Assembly: GCF_036013645.1 (NCBI RefSeq)
Contig: NZ_CP107869.1
Span: 2,976,001 to 3,040,000, forward strand
Source: Streptomyces sp. NBC_00490
GTDB lineage: Bacteria > Actinomycetota > Actinomycetes > Streptomycetales > Streptomycetaceae
DNA: 64,000 nt
Direction: 5' to 3'
A program made the translations under genes and the position numbers. The notes under the pieces are model-generated. The model did no database searches. It saw only the letters and a program-made list of their open reading frames with translations, and was not told the origin of the DNA. This document shows, piece by piece, positions 56,703 through 64,000 of this stretch; position 1 is the stretch's first letter; every line of letters starts with the position of its first letter.

Positions 56703-56927
56703 ATGCCAAGCCCCCAGGGATTCCACTACCAGGCCCACACCAACGGAACCGTCCACATCACCCACCACCACCGCCCCGCCACCACCCTCCACGGCCCCCG
56801 AGCCGCCCAGTTCCTCGCCGAGGTCGAATCCTCCTCCGACCCCCAGCTCGTCATGGCCCGCTGGACCGGAAACTACAAGCGAGGAAATGAGCGCACCGCC
56901 CGCAACCACCCCAGAAACCGCCGCTGA
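56703..56927 (+). CDS. Small conserved hypothetical protein (74 residues)
   Basis: The small soluble protein starts PSPQGFHYQAHTNGTVHITH and ends in a basic tail (NYKRGNERTARNHPRNRR). It reads like a short conserved Streptomyces protein of unknown role; I cannot name a domain. There is no ribosome-binding site, but TACCAT ends six bases before the ATG, which suggests a leaderless transcript. It is followed by the TerD-type gene 54 bases on. Confidence 0.65.
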   Translation: MPSPQGFHYQAHTNGTVHITHHHRPATTLHGPRAAQFLAEVESSSDPQLVMARWTGNYKRGNERTARNHPRNRR

Positions 56928-56981
56928 CCCGATCGGTCGCAGGTAAGGGAACGGTAAAGCGGGCTCGATCGTTCACCGGGC

Positions 56982-58208
56982 ATGACAGCTATGACCCCCG
57001 GCTCGAACATCCCTCTCTCCACCGCGCGCGTGACGGTGGACGTCGCCGCCCCGGTGCGGCTCGACGTATCGGGCCTGCTGCTCACCGCCGACGGCAAGGT
57101 GCGCTCCGACGACGACTTCATCTTCTACAACCAGCCCAACGGCCCGGGCGTGACGTACCGCTCCGGCGGCGGCACCGCCCCGGACGCGATCGTGGTCGAC
57201 ACCGCCGCACTCCCGCCCGGCATCGAGAAGATCGTCGTCACCGCCAGCCCGGACTCCGCCGGCCAGACCTTCCAGGGCGTCGAACCGACGGCGACGATCC
57301 GCAGCGCCGACGACAACGCCGTCCTGGCCACCTTCACACCCCCGCAGCTCGCCGCCGAGACCGCGCTGGTGGTCGTGGAGATCTACCTGCGCAACGGCGC
57401 GTGGAAGGTACGCGCGGTGGGCCAGGGCTACGCCAACGGCCTGGCCGGCATCGCCACCGACTTCGGCGTGAGCGTGGAGGAACCGGCCCCCGTGGCTCCG
57501 CCCCAGCCGGCCGCCCCCGTCACCCCCGTCGCCCCGCCGCAGCCCACCGTCCAGACCCCCGTGACCCCGCCCGCCCCGCCGATGACCACTCCGGCGACCC
57601 CGCCGCCGCCCGCGCACGCGCCCGGTGCGGGGAAGATCAACCTCGACAAGGGCCGCGTCAGCCTCCAGAAGAACCAGACGGTGTCCCTCGTCAAGGGCGG
57701 CCGCCCCCTGCTCTCCTCGGTGAAGATGGGCCTCGGCTGGGAGCCGGCGTACCGCGGCAAGGACATCGACCTGGACGCCTCGGTCATCGCGTACGGCCCG
57801 CAGCGCAACCACGTCGACAGCTGCTACTTCGGCAAGCTCCAGATCGTGGGCGGCGCCATCCGCCACTCCGGCGACAACCTCACCGGCGAGGGCGGCGGCG
57901 ACGACGAGGTCATCACCGTCGACCTCGGACGGCTGCCGCAGGAGGTCAGCGGACTGGTCTTCACCGTCAACTCCTTCTCCGGGCAGAAGTTCACCGAGGT
58001 CGCCAAGGCTTACTGCCGGCTGCTGGACGCCACGACCGGCGAGGAACTCGTCCGCTTCGACCTCACCGGCGCCGAGGCCCAGACCGGCGTGATGATGGCG
58101 AAGCTGATCCGCCAGTTCTCCGGCGAGTGGGAGATGACGGCGATGGGCGACTTCGTGAAGTCCCGCACGGTCCGCGGCATGGTGAAGCCGGCCGCTCAGG
58201 CCCTGTAG
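56982..58208 (+). CDS. Two-module TerD/TerA-type tellurite-resistance family protein
   Basis: The 408-residue cytoplasmic protein has an N-terminal TerD-like domain (about 1-165; SDDDFIFYNQPNGPGVTYRS is the acidic Ca2+-binding signature), a Pro/Ala/Thr-rich linker (about 165-212) and a second TerD-like domain (about 215-405; DIDLDASVIAYG, IRHSGDNLTGEGGGDDEVIT, FTVNSFSGQKFTEV). Such proteins bind Ca2+ and occur in stress complexes; tellurite itself is not necessarily the substrate. Two ATGs (56982, 56991) are possible. It ends in a strong hairpin shared with the opposing ACC deaminase gene. Confidence 0.9.
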   Translation: MTAMTPGSNIPLSTARVTVDVAAPVRLDVSGLLLTADGKVRSDDDFIFYNQPNGPGVTYRSGGGTAPDAIVVDTAALPPGIEKIVVTASPDSAGQTFQGVEPTATIRSADDNAVLATFTPPQLAAETALVVVEIYLRNGAWKVRAVGQGYANGLAGIATDFGVSVEEPAPVAPPQPAAPVTPVAPPQPTVQTPVTPPAPPMTTPATPPPPAHAPGAGKINLDKGRVSLQKNQTVSLVKGGRPLLSSVKMGLGWEPAYRGKDIDLDASVIAYGPQRNHVDSCYFGKLQIVGGAIRHSGDNLTGEGGGDDEVITVDLGRLPQEVSGLVFTVNSFSGQKFTEVAKAYCRLLDATTGEELVRFDLTGAEAQTGVMMAKLIRQFSGEWEMTAMGDFVKSRTVRGMVKPAAQAL

Positions 58209-58227
58209 TCGGGTAGTCAGTCGTCAC

Positions 58228-58260
58228 GGGTCCGGCCGGCGTCCTCCCCCGGCCGGACCC
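58228..58260. terminator. Bidirectional terminator
   Basis: GGGTCCGGCCGG (58228-58239) and CCGGCCGGACCC (58249-58260) form a perfect 12-bp stem with a 9-base loop between convergent genes. Confidence 0.8.
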
Positions 58261-58318
58261 GACCGCCGATCCGGTGCGCCGGTCCGGTCCACCGAGGTCC
58301 GCCGAAGCCCGTCGCAGT

Positions 58319-59335
58319 TCAGAAGAGCGCGCTGTAGGCGTTCAGCGCGGGCTGCCCGCCCAGGTGGGCGTACAGGACGGTGGAGTCCCGTCCGATCTCC
58401 CCGCGCTCCACGAGATCGACGAGGCCGGCCATGGACTTCCCCTCGTACACGGGGTCGGTGACCATCCCCTCGGTGCGGGCGGCGAGCCGCATCGCCGCGA
58501 GGGTGGTCTCGTCGGGGATGCCGTAGACGCCCGCGTGGTACCGGTCGTCCAGCTCGACGTCCGCCTCGGTCAACTCCCTTTTGACACCGATGAGTTGCCC
58601 CGTGTTGTGGGCGATCCGGGCGATCTGCTCACGGGTGGCGGCGGGCTTCGCGGACGCGTCGATGCCGAGCACCCGGCGCGGCCGCGCCCCCGCTTCCTCC
58701 AGGGCGGCGAACCCGGCGACCATCCCCGCCTGGGTGGACCCGGTGACCGAGCACACCACCACGGTGTCGAAGAAGACCCCCGACTCCCGTTCCTGCTCGG
58801 CGACTTCGTACGCCCATCCGGCGAAGCCGAGACCGCCGAGCGGATGGTCGGAGGCGCCCGCGGGGATGGCGTACGGCTTGCCGCCCGACTCCTCGACCTC
58901 CCTGAGCGCCTGCTCCCAGCTCTCCTTGAACCCGATCCCGAACCCGGCCTTCACCAGCCGTACGTCGGCCCCGGCGAGCCGGCTGATCAGGATGTTGCCG
59001 ACCTTGTCGTACACGGCGTCCGGCCAGTCCACCCAACTCTCCTGCACGAGAACGCATTTGAGCCCGGCTCGGGCGGCACAGGCCGCGACCTGACGGGTGT
59101 GGTTGGACTGCACTCCACCGATCGAGACCAGCGTGTCGCAGCCCTGTGCGAGGGCGTCGGCGATCAGATACTCCAGCTTGCGGGTCTTGTTCCCGCCGTA
59201 CGCCACCCCGGAGTTGCAGTCCTCACGCTTGGCCCAGATCGCCGCACCGCCGAGGTGGGCGGTGAGCCGCTCCAACCGATGCACCGGCGACGGACCGAAG
59301 AGAAGCGGGTAACGCTCGTACGAGGAAAGGGACAT
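58319..59335 (-). CDS. acdS: 1-aminocyclopropane-1-carboxylate (ACC) deaminase
   Basis: The 338-residue PLP enzyme is of exactly the AcdS length. Cofactor Lys50 is in [13 protein letters not shown], Ser77 in [12 protein letters not shown], and the Tyr-Glu pair (about 297-298) in DPVYEGKSM distinguishes true ACC deaminases from D-cysteine desulfhydrases; GGQPALNAY carries the expected Leu region. It cleaves the plant ethylene precursor ACC to 2-oxobutyrate and ammonia in the cytoplasm, a trait of plant-associated bacteria. It lies 19 bases after a GntR gene in the same operon. Confidence 0.93.
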   Translation of the reverse strand: MSLSSYERYPLLFGPSPVHRLERLTAHLGGAAIWAKREDCNSGVAYGGNKTRKLEYLIADALAQGCDTLVSIGGVQSNHTRQVAACAARAGLKCVLVQESWVDWPDAVYDKVGNILISRLAGADVRLVKAGFGIGFKESWEQALREVEESGGKPYAIPAGASDHPLGGLGFAGWAYEVAEQERESGVFFDTVVVCSVTGSTQAGMVAGFAALEEAGARPRRVLGIDASAKPAATREQIARIAHNTGQLIGVKRELTEADVELDDRYHAGVYGIPDETTLAAMRLAARTEGMVTDPVYEGKSMAGLVDLVERGEIGRDSTVLYAHLGGQPALNAYSALF

Positions 59336-59354
59336 GGGTCCTCCCGGGACGGGT

Positions 59355-59993
59355 TCAGTCGCTGTCGGCGAGTTCGGCGAGGCCGCGCCAGATCTCGGCC
59401 GTGACCCGGACCGCCTCGTCCACGTCACCGGCCGCGCAGGCCTCGATGAGCCGTTCGTGCAGCCCTGCGGAGCGGCAGGCGCCGCCCTCGCCGAAGCGCC
59501 GACGCTCCAGCCGGCGGACGAGCGGGGTGTAGCGGGCGGCGGTGGCGGCCGCGGCGCGGTTGCCGCTGACGCGGACGAGGACGTCGTGGAGTGCGTCGTC
59601 GGCCTGGAGTGCGGCGTCCACGTCACCCGCGGCGACGGCCGCCGCGAACCGCTCGTTGGCCGTGCGCATCGTCTCGACGTCCGCGGCGAACAGCCGGGGC
59701 ACGGCGACCCGGGTGACGAGTTCGTGCATGGCACCCACCACGGCCGCGGCATCCCGCACCTCACCGGCCATCAACGGGGTCACGCGCGTATAGCTCTGCG
59801 GCTTGCTCTCCAGCAGCCCCTCGTCGACGAGCCGCGAGAACGCCTCCCGCACCGGCGCCCGGGACAGCCCGAGCCGCTCCGCGAGGTCGGCGTCCCGCAC
59901 CACCGCGCCGGGTGCGAGCTCACCGGCGACGATGGCGTCCCGGATGGATTCGTAGGCGCGATCCCTGAGCAAGGTGCGCGGTATGGCTTCCAC
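59355..59993 (-). CDS. GntR family regulator (FCD domain) of the ACC deaminase operon
   Basis: The 212-residue regulator has a winged helix (about 8-72; [20 protein letters not shown]) and an FCD domain (about 80-205; [35 protein letters not shown]). It is cotranscribed with acdS and most likely controls it in response to ACC or a related amino acid, by context. The start is GTG 59993. On the minus strand TAACAT ends about eight bases before it, so the message may be leaderless. Confidence 0.9.
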   Translation of the reverse strand: MEAIPRTLLRDRAYESIRDAIVAGELAPGAVVRDADLAERLGLSRAPVREAFSRLVDEGLLESKPQSYTRVTPLMAGEVRDAAAVVGAMHELVTRVAVPRLFAADVETMRTANERFAAAVAAGDVDAALQADDALHDVLVRVSGNRAAAATAARYTPLVRRLERRRFGEGGACRSAGLHERLIEACAAGDVDEAVRVTAEIWRGLAELADSD

Positions 59994-60060
59994 GAACTGA
60001 AATGTTAGATGTCAATCCACGCGACGGACAAGGGCCACGTCAAAAGTCCGGACATGGGTG

Positions 60061-60093
60061 TGGCCCGCACTCCCCGTGAAAGTGCGGGCCACG
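60061..60093. terminator. Terminator of the TROVE gene
   Basis: GTGGCCCGCACT (60061-60072) and AGTGCGGGCCAC (60082-60093) form a perfect 12-bp stem just beyond the TROVE stop at 60105. Confidence 0.8.
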
Positions 60094-60104
60094 CTGGTCA
60101 CCGG

Positions 60105-61685
60105 TCAGGCGGCCCAGGGCCAGTCGGCGTCCCGGGCGCTCTCCAGCAGCGGCACCATCCGGAAAGCCGCGTCCGAGAGACCACCGAAGGTGTGCCGGTT
60201 CGCCTTGCCGGAGGGGCCGTGGCCCGCGCGGTAGCCGGCCAGGTTCCAGGTGTAGACCGGCACATGGTCGGGGACCTGCTGGGTCGGGTCGCCGTGCCGG
60301 TTGAACGTGTACTGCTCGTCGGTGACGATCAGCACCCGGTCCTGCCCCCGGTAGTGCGCACGGACCGCCGAGGTGGTGTCGGTGCCGCCCAGGTCGCCGA
60401 AGCGGCCCAGGATCTTCAGCACCGACTCGCCGTTGTCGTACGCCAGGTTCCGGCTCGTGGTGCCGAACTCGACGAGGTCCGCCTGCTCGGCCCGCAGCGC
60501 CAGCGCCGTGCCGAAGATCGCCGCCGCGTCGGCCCGGTTGAGCTCCGAGCGGTCCGACAGCCGCGCCCACATCGAGCCCGAACGGTCGACCAGGACCAGC
60601 GTCCGGCCGGCCAGCGCGGGCACATTGGCCAGCGAGTGGCCGAGCGCCTGCTCCAGCGGGTACGCCCAGCGCAGCGAGGGCGCGTGCTGGTACGCGGCCA
60701 GGTACCGGAAGGGGAACTGTCGCGACCGCGCGACCTCGGCCGGGTCGCTGATGCGCGCCGCGACCTGGGCCGCGACCTCGTCCGAGACACCGGCCTGGTC
60801 GAAGTTGCGCAGGTTGCGGACGAGCGCCATGGCACCCATGGACGGGATCACGGCCTCCCAGGCCGCCTTGTCCATCGGGCCCTGGAGCCATCCGGCCAGC
60901 GCCTCCCACGTCATCCCGGCCGCCGCGAGCCGCTCGGCGCCGCCCTCGGACGTGACGACCGCACGCCGCCGCTCGACCGGCACCGCCATCAGCTCGCGGT
61001 GCGCGGTGAGCACGGTGTTCGACGCGGGCGGCACGGCCGTGTCCGGGTTGTGCCGGCGGTCGAGCGCGTACCGGAACAGCTCGCCCTGCCACGGCTTGTC
61101 CGCGTCGGGCGCCGCGTGCACCAGGTTCAGGATGTCCCCGAAGCGGTAGCCCTTGGACGCGGTGTCGTACTTCAGCAGCGACTTGCCGTTGTAGAGACGC
61201 TGTACCGCGTCGGCGACTCCGCGCTTGACGGGCTTGGGCACCGCGCGGCCGTACGTCGCCGTCCAGCACCCGAGCAGTTCGCCGGGCTCGTCCGGGCGCC
61301 GCAGCACCGAGGCGATGACCTGCCGGTTGGCCGGGCCGTCGGTGACGCCCGCGTCGAGGCGTGCCTTGACGTACTCGGCGGCGCCCACGATCGAGGCCGT
61401 ACGGAGGTTGCCCTCGCCGCGCAGCCAGCCGAGCAGGCCGGCCGTCCACGCGGGGTCCTCGACGGCGAGCTGCCGCACGAGGCGTACGTAACGGTCGTCA
61501 CGGTCGGCGCCGGACTCGTAGAAGGTCTGCTGCGAGACGAAGTTGGCGATCGCCAGCAGAAAGAGTTCGGAACGCGCGTCCCGCTCATGACCGCGGCCGC
61601 CCTCGTACGACCGGAGTACTCGTCCGGTGGAGGTGACACGCGAGGTGGGCTGAGCTCGTGCCGCCTTCTTGTTGAATCGCGCCAT
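60105..61685 (-). CDS. TROVE domain protein (Ro60/Rsr orthologue)
   Basis: The 526-residue RNA-binding protein has an N-terminal TROVE HEAT-repeat ring (about 15-350; GGRGHERDARSELFLLAIAN, RRPDEPGELLGCWTATYG) and a C-terminal von Willebrand A domain with an intact MIDAS: DRSGSM (about residue 366), GGTDTTSAVRAHYRG and LIVTDEQ. The family binds Y RNAs on the ring's outer face and misfolded or degraded RNA in its hole. ATG 61685 has GGGGGA upstream. Directly upstream on the same strand are two tRNA-like RNA candidates, the expected Y RNA partners. Confidence 0.93.
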   Translation of the reverse strand: MARFNKKAARAQPTSRVTSTGRVLRSYEGGRGHERDARSELFLLAIANFVSQQTFYESGADRDDRYVRLVRQLAVEDPAWTAGLLGWLRGEGNLRTASIVGAAEYVKARLDAGVTDGPANRQVIASVLRRPDEPGELLGCWTATYGRAVPKPVKRGVADAVQRLYNGKSLLKYDTASKGYRFGDILNLVHAAPDADKPWQGELFRYALDRRHNPDTAVPPASNTVLTAHRELMAVPVERRRAVVTSEGGAERLAAAGMTWEALAGWLQGPMDKAAWEAVIPSMGAMALVRNLRNFDQAGVSDEVAAQVAARISDPAEVARSRQFPFRYLAAYQHAPSLRWAYPLEQALGHSLANVPALAGRTLVLVDRSGSMWARLSDRSELNRADAAAIFGTALALRAEQADLVEFGTTSRNLAYDNGESVLKILGRFGDLGGTDTTSAVRAHYRGQDRVLIVTDEQYTFNRHGDPTQQVPDHVPVYTWNLAGYRAGHGPSGKANRHTFGGLSDAAFRMVPLLESARDADWPWAA

Positions 61686-61724
61686 GGTGAATTCCCCCGA
61701 ATTCATTGTCTTTTCGGAGGGAGG

Positions 61725-61960
61725 CGCAACAAAAGGAGGGTGTCCGAGGTCGAAGTCGACTGCGGTGACCATAAACTGGCGCGTCTTCCGTTCCGCCACA
61801 CCGGCCCTGGGCCGATGACGGGATTCGAACCCGCACGAGGGACTCGCCCCCACCAGTTCCCGAAGTATCCGCCGCCTGCGCACCGGGCACCCACCTTGAG
61901 CTGCGCCTCCCCGAGATCAAAATGCTTCGCACCGGGAGGTGCATGAAGTTGTGGTGTCCA
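61725..61960 (-). ncRNA. Y RNA-like, tRNA-mimicking RNA, unit 2
   Basis: Read on the minus strand: stem CACCA (61956-61952) with TGGTG (61855-61851) encloses a long arm. Its tip is CTTC-AT-GCACC, loop TCCC, GGTGC-GAAG (61948-61925). Then come a T-arm (GCGGG, TTCGAAT, CCCGT; 61834-61818), a closed acceptor-like hairpin CATCGGC/GCCGGTG with loop CCAGG (61817-61799) and a tRNA-Leu-like D-arm GCG...CGC (61796-61781). Two hairpins and a T-rich stretch (to about 61727) may end it. T-arm to acceptor to D-arm is a circularly permuted tRNA order, as known for bacterial Y RNAs. The TROVE gene follows directly. Ends are approximate. Confidence 0.6.
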
Positions 61961-61961
61961 G

Positions 61962-62122
61962 AGTTCAGGTCGGCGGAACCGACATTAGGTGCTCTAACCC
62001 CTGAGCTACACCGGCGCGTTGTACCGGTGGCGGGACTCGAACCCGCGGCCGCCCCATTATCAGTGGAAGTAGGTCCTGCCTTCGCACCTGGACGTTCATC
62101 ACTGTAGGAGGGCGGCCGCGGA
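61962..62122 (-). ncRNA. Y RNA-like, tRNA-mimicking RNA, unit 1
   Basis: On the minus strand a 10-bp stem GCGGCCGCCC (62119-62110) with GGGCGGCCGC (62054-62045) encloses an arm. That arm contains CAGTG/CACTG (62104-62100 with 62065-62061) and the GGTGCGAAGG motif shared with unit 2. Next are a perfect T-arm (GCGGG, TTCGAGT, CCCGC; 62046-62030), a closed acceptor-like hairpin CACCGG/CCGGTG (62029-62009), a canonical D-arm GCTC-AGGGGTTA-GAGC (62006-61991) and GTCGG/CCGAC (61983-61969 region). Same permuted tRNA plan as unit 2. A standard tRNA is excluded because no anticodon arm joins D- and T-arms. Confidence 0.6.
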
Positions 62123-62139
62123 ACGGGCGAGCGAATTAA

Positions 62140-63588
62140 TTACCCGCGCTTGTGGCGCTTCCAGGGTCCGGTGATGGCGAGCATGATTCCGGGCGTCTGG
62201 ATGTTGGCGTACAGGGTCCGGCCGCTGGGCGAGAAGGTGACGCCGGTGAACTCGCTGTACTCGGGCTCCTCTTCGGTGCCGATGTTGAGTTCGTTGCGGG
62301 CGATGGGGTAGGTGCGGCCGCTGTCAGTGGCGCCGAACAGATGCTGGACGCCCTCGCCGTCCTCGGCGATGACGAGGCCGCCGTAGGGGGAGACGGTGAT
62401 GTTGTCGGGGCCGTCGAAGGCGCCGTCCTTGGAGGGGTCGGGGTTGACGCCCAGCAGGACCTTCAACGTCAGGGTGCGGCGCTTGGGGTCGTAGAACCAG
62501 ACCTGGCCGTCGTGCTGGACGGGGCTCTCGTCACGGGCGTAGGAGGAGACGATGTAGGTGCCGCCGTCGCCCCACCACATGCCCTCCAGCTTGCGGGCGC
62601 GGGTGACCTGGCCGTCGGTGAACTGCTTGCGGACGGGCACCGTCTTGGCGTCTCGGTCGGGGACGTCGATCCAGTCGACGCCGTAGACCGTGCCGGTCTT
62701 CGTGGCGCGGGAGAGGTCGTCGACGAACTTGCCGCCGGAGTCGAAGCACTTGAACGCCTGGAGGACGCCGGCGTCGTCGGCGAGGGTGCGCAGCTTGCCG
62801 CGGCCGTGCCGGAAGCCCTCGGGCGGGGTCCAGCGGAAGAGCAGGCCGTTGGGGCCCGAGGCGTCCTCGGTGAGGTAGGCGTGGCCGCGCTTGGGGTCGA
62901 TGACGACCGCCTCGTGGGCGTACCGGCCGAACGCCTTGACGGGCCTGGGGTCGCGGTTGGCACGGCGGTCGGCGGGGTCGACCTCGAAGATGTAACCGTG
63001 GTCCTTGGTCATGCCGTTCTGGCCGGCCTTGTCCTCGGTCTCCTCGCCGGTGAGCCAGGTGCCCCAAGGGGTGCTGCCGCCCGCGCAGTTGGTGGAGGTG
63101 CCGGCGATGCCGACCCACTCGGCGACCTGTCCGTCGGGGCGGACCTCGACGACGGTGCAGCCGCCGGACGCGGCGGGGTCGTAGACCAGGCCCTCGGTGA
63201 GCGGCACGGGGTACTTCCAGTTGGCGCGCGGGCCCTTCAGCTCGTGGTTGTTGACGAGGAGGGTGGTGCCGCGGGGGCCCGCGAAGGTGGCCGTGCCGTC
63301 GTGGTTGGAGGGCGTGATCTCGCCGGACTCCAGCTTGGTCTTCCCGCTGTAGGTGATGACGCGGTACTTGAACCCGGCGGGCAGCGCGAGGATGCCGTCG
63401 GGGTCGGGGATCAGCGGCCCGTAGCCGACACCGCCGTGGCCGCCCGCGGCCTCGGCTCCCTGGCTCTCGATGTCGGTGGCCGCGAGGGCGTTGGGCGCGG
63501 TGGCGAGGGCGCCGACACTGCCGGCCAGCGCGACCCCGGCGCCGGTGATCGCGGATTTCGTGGCGAAGTCCCTGCGGGTGAGCGACAT
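62140..63588 (-). CDS. phoX: PhoX-family alkaline phosphatase, Tat-exported
   Basis: The 482-residue protein has a twin-arginine signal (SLTRRDFATKSAITGAGVA) followed by the PhoX/DUF839 propeller: VNNHELKGPRANW, STNCAGGSTPWGTWLTGEE (the family Cys and active-site loop), FGRYAHEAVVIDPKRGHAYL and EGMWWGDGGTYIVSS. It releases phosphate from organic esters outside the cell, using Ca2+/Fe in characterised members. AGGAGA five bases before the ATG fixes the start. A PHO box at 63661-63682 points to PhoR-PhoP control. Confidence 0.9.
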   Translation of the reverse strand: MSLTRRDFATKSAITGAGVALAGSVGALATAPNALAATDIESQGAEAAGGHGGVGYGPLIPDPDGILALPAGFKYRVITYSGKTKLESGEITPSNHDGTATFAGPRGTTLLVNNHELKGPRANWKYPVPLTEGLVYDPAASGGCTVVEVRPDGQVAEWVGIAGTSTNCAGGSTPWGTWLTGEETEDKAGQNGMTKDHGYIFEVDPADRRANRDPRPVKAFGRYAHEAVVIDPKRGHAYLTEDASGPNGLLFRWTPPEGFRHGRGKLRTLADDAGVLQAFKCFDSGGKFVDDLSRATKTGTVYGVDWIDVPDRDAKTVPVRKQFTDGQVTRARKLEGMWWGDGGTYIVSSYARDESPVQHDGQVWFYDPKRRTLTLKVLLGVNPDPSKDGAFDGPDNITVSPYGGLVIAEDGEGVQHLFGATDSGRTYPIARNELNIGTEEEPEYSEFTGVTFSPSGRTLYANIQTPGIMLAITGPWKRHKRG

Positions 63589-63660
63589 GGTGTCTCCTGT
63601 GACGGTGGGTGGCCTGGAGGGTGGGGGACCTCGGGTCGGCGCCACCGTTTCGCCCGCGTC

Positions 63661-63682
63661 TGAACAGAAGTTGAACAGGGGA
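63661..63682 (-). promoter_or_regulatory. PHO box (PhoP-binding direct repeats) upstream of phoX
   Basis: On the minus strand GTTCA occurs twice exactly 11 bases apart (63676-63672 and 63665-63661), giving CTGTTCAACTT then CTGTTCAGACG, the 11-bp direct-repeat layout of Streptomyces PHO boxes. It lies about 75 bases before the phoX start. Confidence 0.75.
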
Positions 63683-63812
63683 CGGCTGCGAGGGCCCCGC
63701 TTCCGTGAATCCGCCAGATCGCCGCTGTTCGAGCCAACAGGCGGAATAATCTTCGTAATGAAGGTCAACGGGGGCGAATCGTAATGAAATTCGTGATTCA
63801 TTTCAGAATGCC

Positions 63813-63841
63813 TTGACTCTCGGAGTCCCGGGACATAGACC
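63813..63841 (+). promoter_or_regulatory. Predicted promoter of the right-edge gene
   Basis: TTGACT (63813-63818), 17-base spacer, TAGACC (63836-63841), reading toward the gene that starts at 63877. Confidence 0.55.
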
Positions 63842-63876
63842 GGAAGAGCACACCACCCGAAGGGGAGGCGAGCCCG

Positions 63877-64000
63877 ATGGACGCAAGGCGGGTGAGTCGC
63901 CTCCATGAAGGCCGGCTCATGAAGCTGGCCCATGTGAGTGGAGTCGGCACCGGGAGGGACGAGCACTCGGGACAGGACGTGATCATCGTCTTCGTCACCC
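63877..64000 (+). CDS. Unidentified protein, N-terminal part (runs off the window)
   Basis: The open frame starts at ATG 63877 with a near-ideal AGGGGAGG ribosome site (63861-63868), eight bases upstream, and a matching promoter. The visible 41 residues include RLHEGRLMKLAHVSGVGTG and GQDVIIVFVT, a pattern I associate with short bacterial proteins in which a helix is followed by a GVG turn and a V-V-F-V strand. No function is assigned. The minus-strand frame in the same place has no ribosome site and I do not call it. Confidence 0.65.
   Translation, partial: MDARRVSRLHEGRLMKLAHVSGVGTGRDEHSGQDVIIVFVT

Noticed and set aside
61806..62015. A single conventional tRNA with a long intron
   Set aside because: A 5' acceptor/D-arm and a distant T-arm/3' acceptor can pair, but each T-arm is also followed directly by its own closed acceptor-like hairpin and a D-arm. 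The two-unit permuted model explains both modules and fits the TROVE neighbour better. No anticodon arm was found.
61801..62107. Short plus-strand peptides containing MTGFEPA and VAGLEPA
   Set aside because: These are the usual false translations of antisense tRNA T-arms; the signal is the tRNA-like RNA on the minus strand, not protein.
63798..63998. Minus-strand open frame at the right edge
   Set aside because: It has no ribosome-binding site, a composition unlike neighbours, and overlaps a plus-strand frame with promoter, strong ribosome site and family-like sequence.

Overview
The window is high-GC actinobacterial DNA and almost certainly comes from a Streptomyces chromosome. Pointers are the strong third-position GC bias, GTG/TTG starts, many four-base stop/start overlaps, twin-arginine signal peptides on secreted enzymes, ATPase-less sugar ABC importers, SigE-type sigma factors and Streptomyces-style dispersed palindromic repeats. 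No transposase, integrase, rRNA or CRISPR array was seen.

Layout. 1-1.1 kb: end of the ectoine cluster (ectC tail, ectD). 1.2-8.4 kb: housekeeping and accessory genes (ECF sigma factor with a zinc-finger regulator, PLP enzyme, FrnE-type DsbA protein, GlxA regulator divergent from a drug exporter). 8.5-10.9 kb: ketoglutarate-semialdehyde dehydrogenase divergent from an IclR regulator. 11-16 kb: penicillin-binding protein, purine permease, second sigma/anti-sigma pair. 16-42 kb: a very large pectin-utilisation locus with PL3, PL4 (frameshifted), two PL9, four PL1 modules (one fused to CE8), two further CE8 enzymes, a CE12 acetylesterase, three GH43 modules, an alpha/beta hydrolase, a Gfo/Idh oxidoreductase, a DUF6807 protein and an ABC importer. 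41.7-45 kb: a coupled GntR / DHDPS-fold / IlvD-Edd sugar-acid operon. 48-51 kb: kdgD divergent from uronate dehydrogenase. 51.3-56.3 kb: a DeoR-linked polyol-type ABC operon with its dehydrogenase. 56-64 kb: repeat cluster, small conserved protein, two-module TerD protein, ACC deaminase with a GntR regulator, a TROVE (Ro60-like) protein preceded by two tandem tRNA-like RNAs, and a PHO-box-controlled PhoX phosphatase.

How the genes fit together. Extracellular lyases and esterases remove methyl and acetyl groups and cut homogalacturonan and rhamnogalacturonan; GH43 enzymes trim arabinan/galactan side chains; the lipoprotein/permease system would import products, using an ATPase encoded elsewhere. 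Inside the cell, uronate dehydrogenase, KdgD and ketoglutarate-semialdehyde dehydrogenase make up an oxidative galacturonate route to 2-oxoglutarate. The IlvD/Edd plus DHDPS-fold pair could feed the same semialdehyde from a pentonate such as L-arabinonate. A similar 16-bp motif lies in the promoter regions of the semialdehyde dehydrogenase/iclR pair and the kdgD/udh pair, suggesting a shared IclR circuit. ACC deaminase, ectoine hydroxylase and the pectin locus together suggest a plant-associated life.

The most striking non-coding feature is at 61.7-62.1 kb: two tandem, permuted tRNA-like folds directly upstream of the TROVE gene, best read as bacterial Y RNAs.
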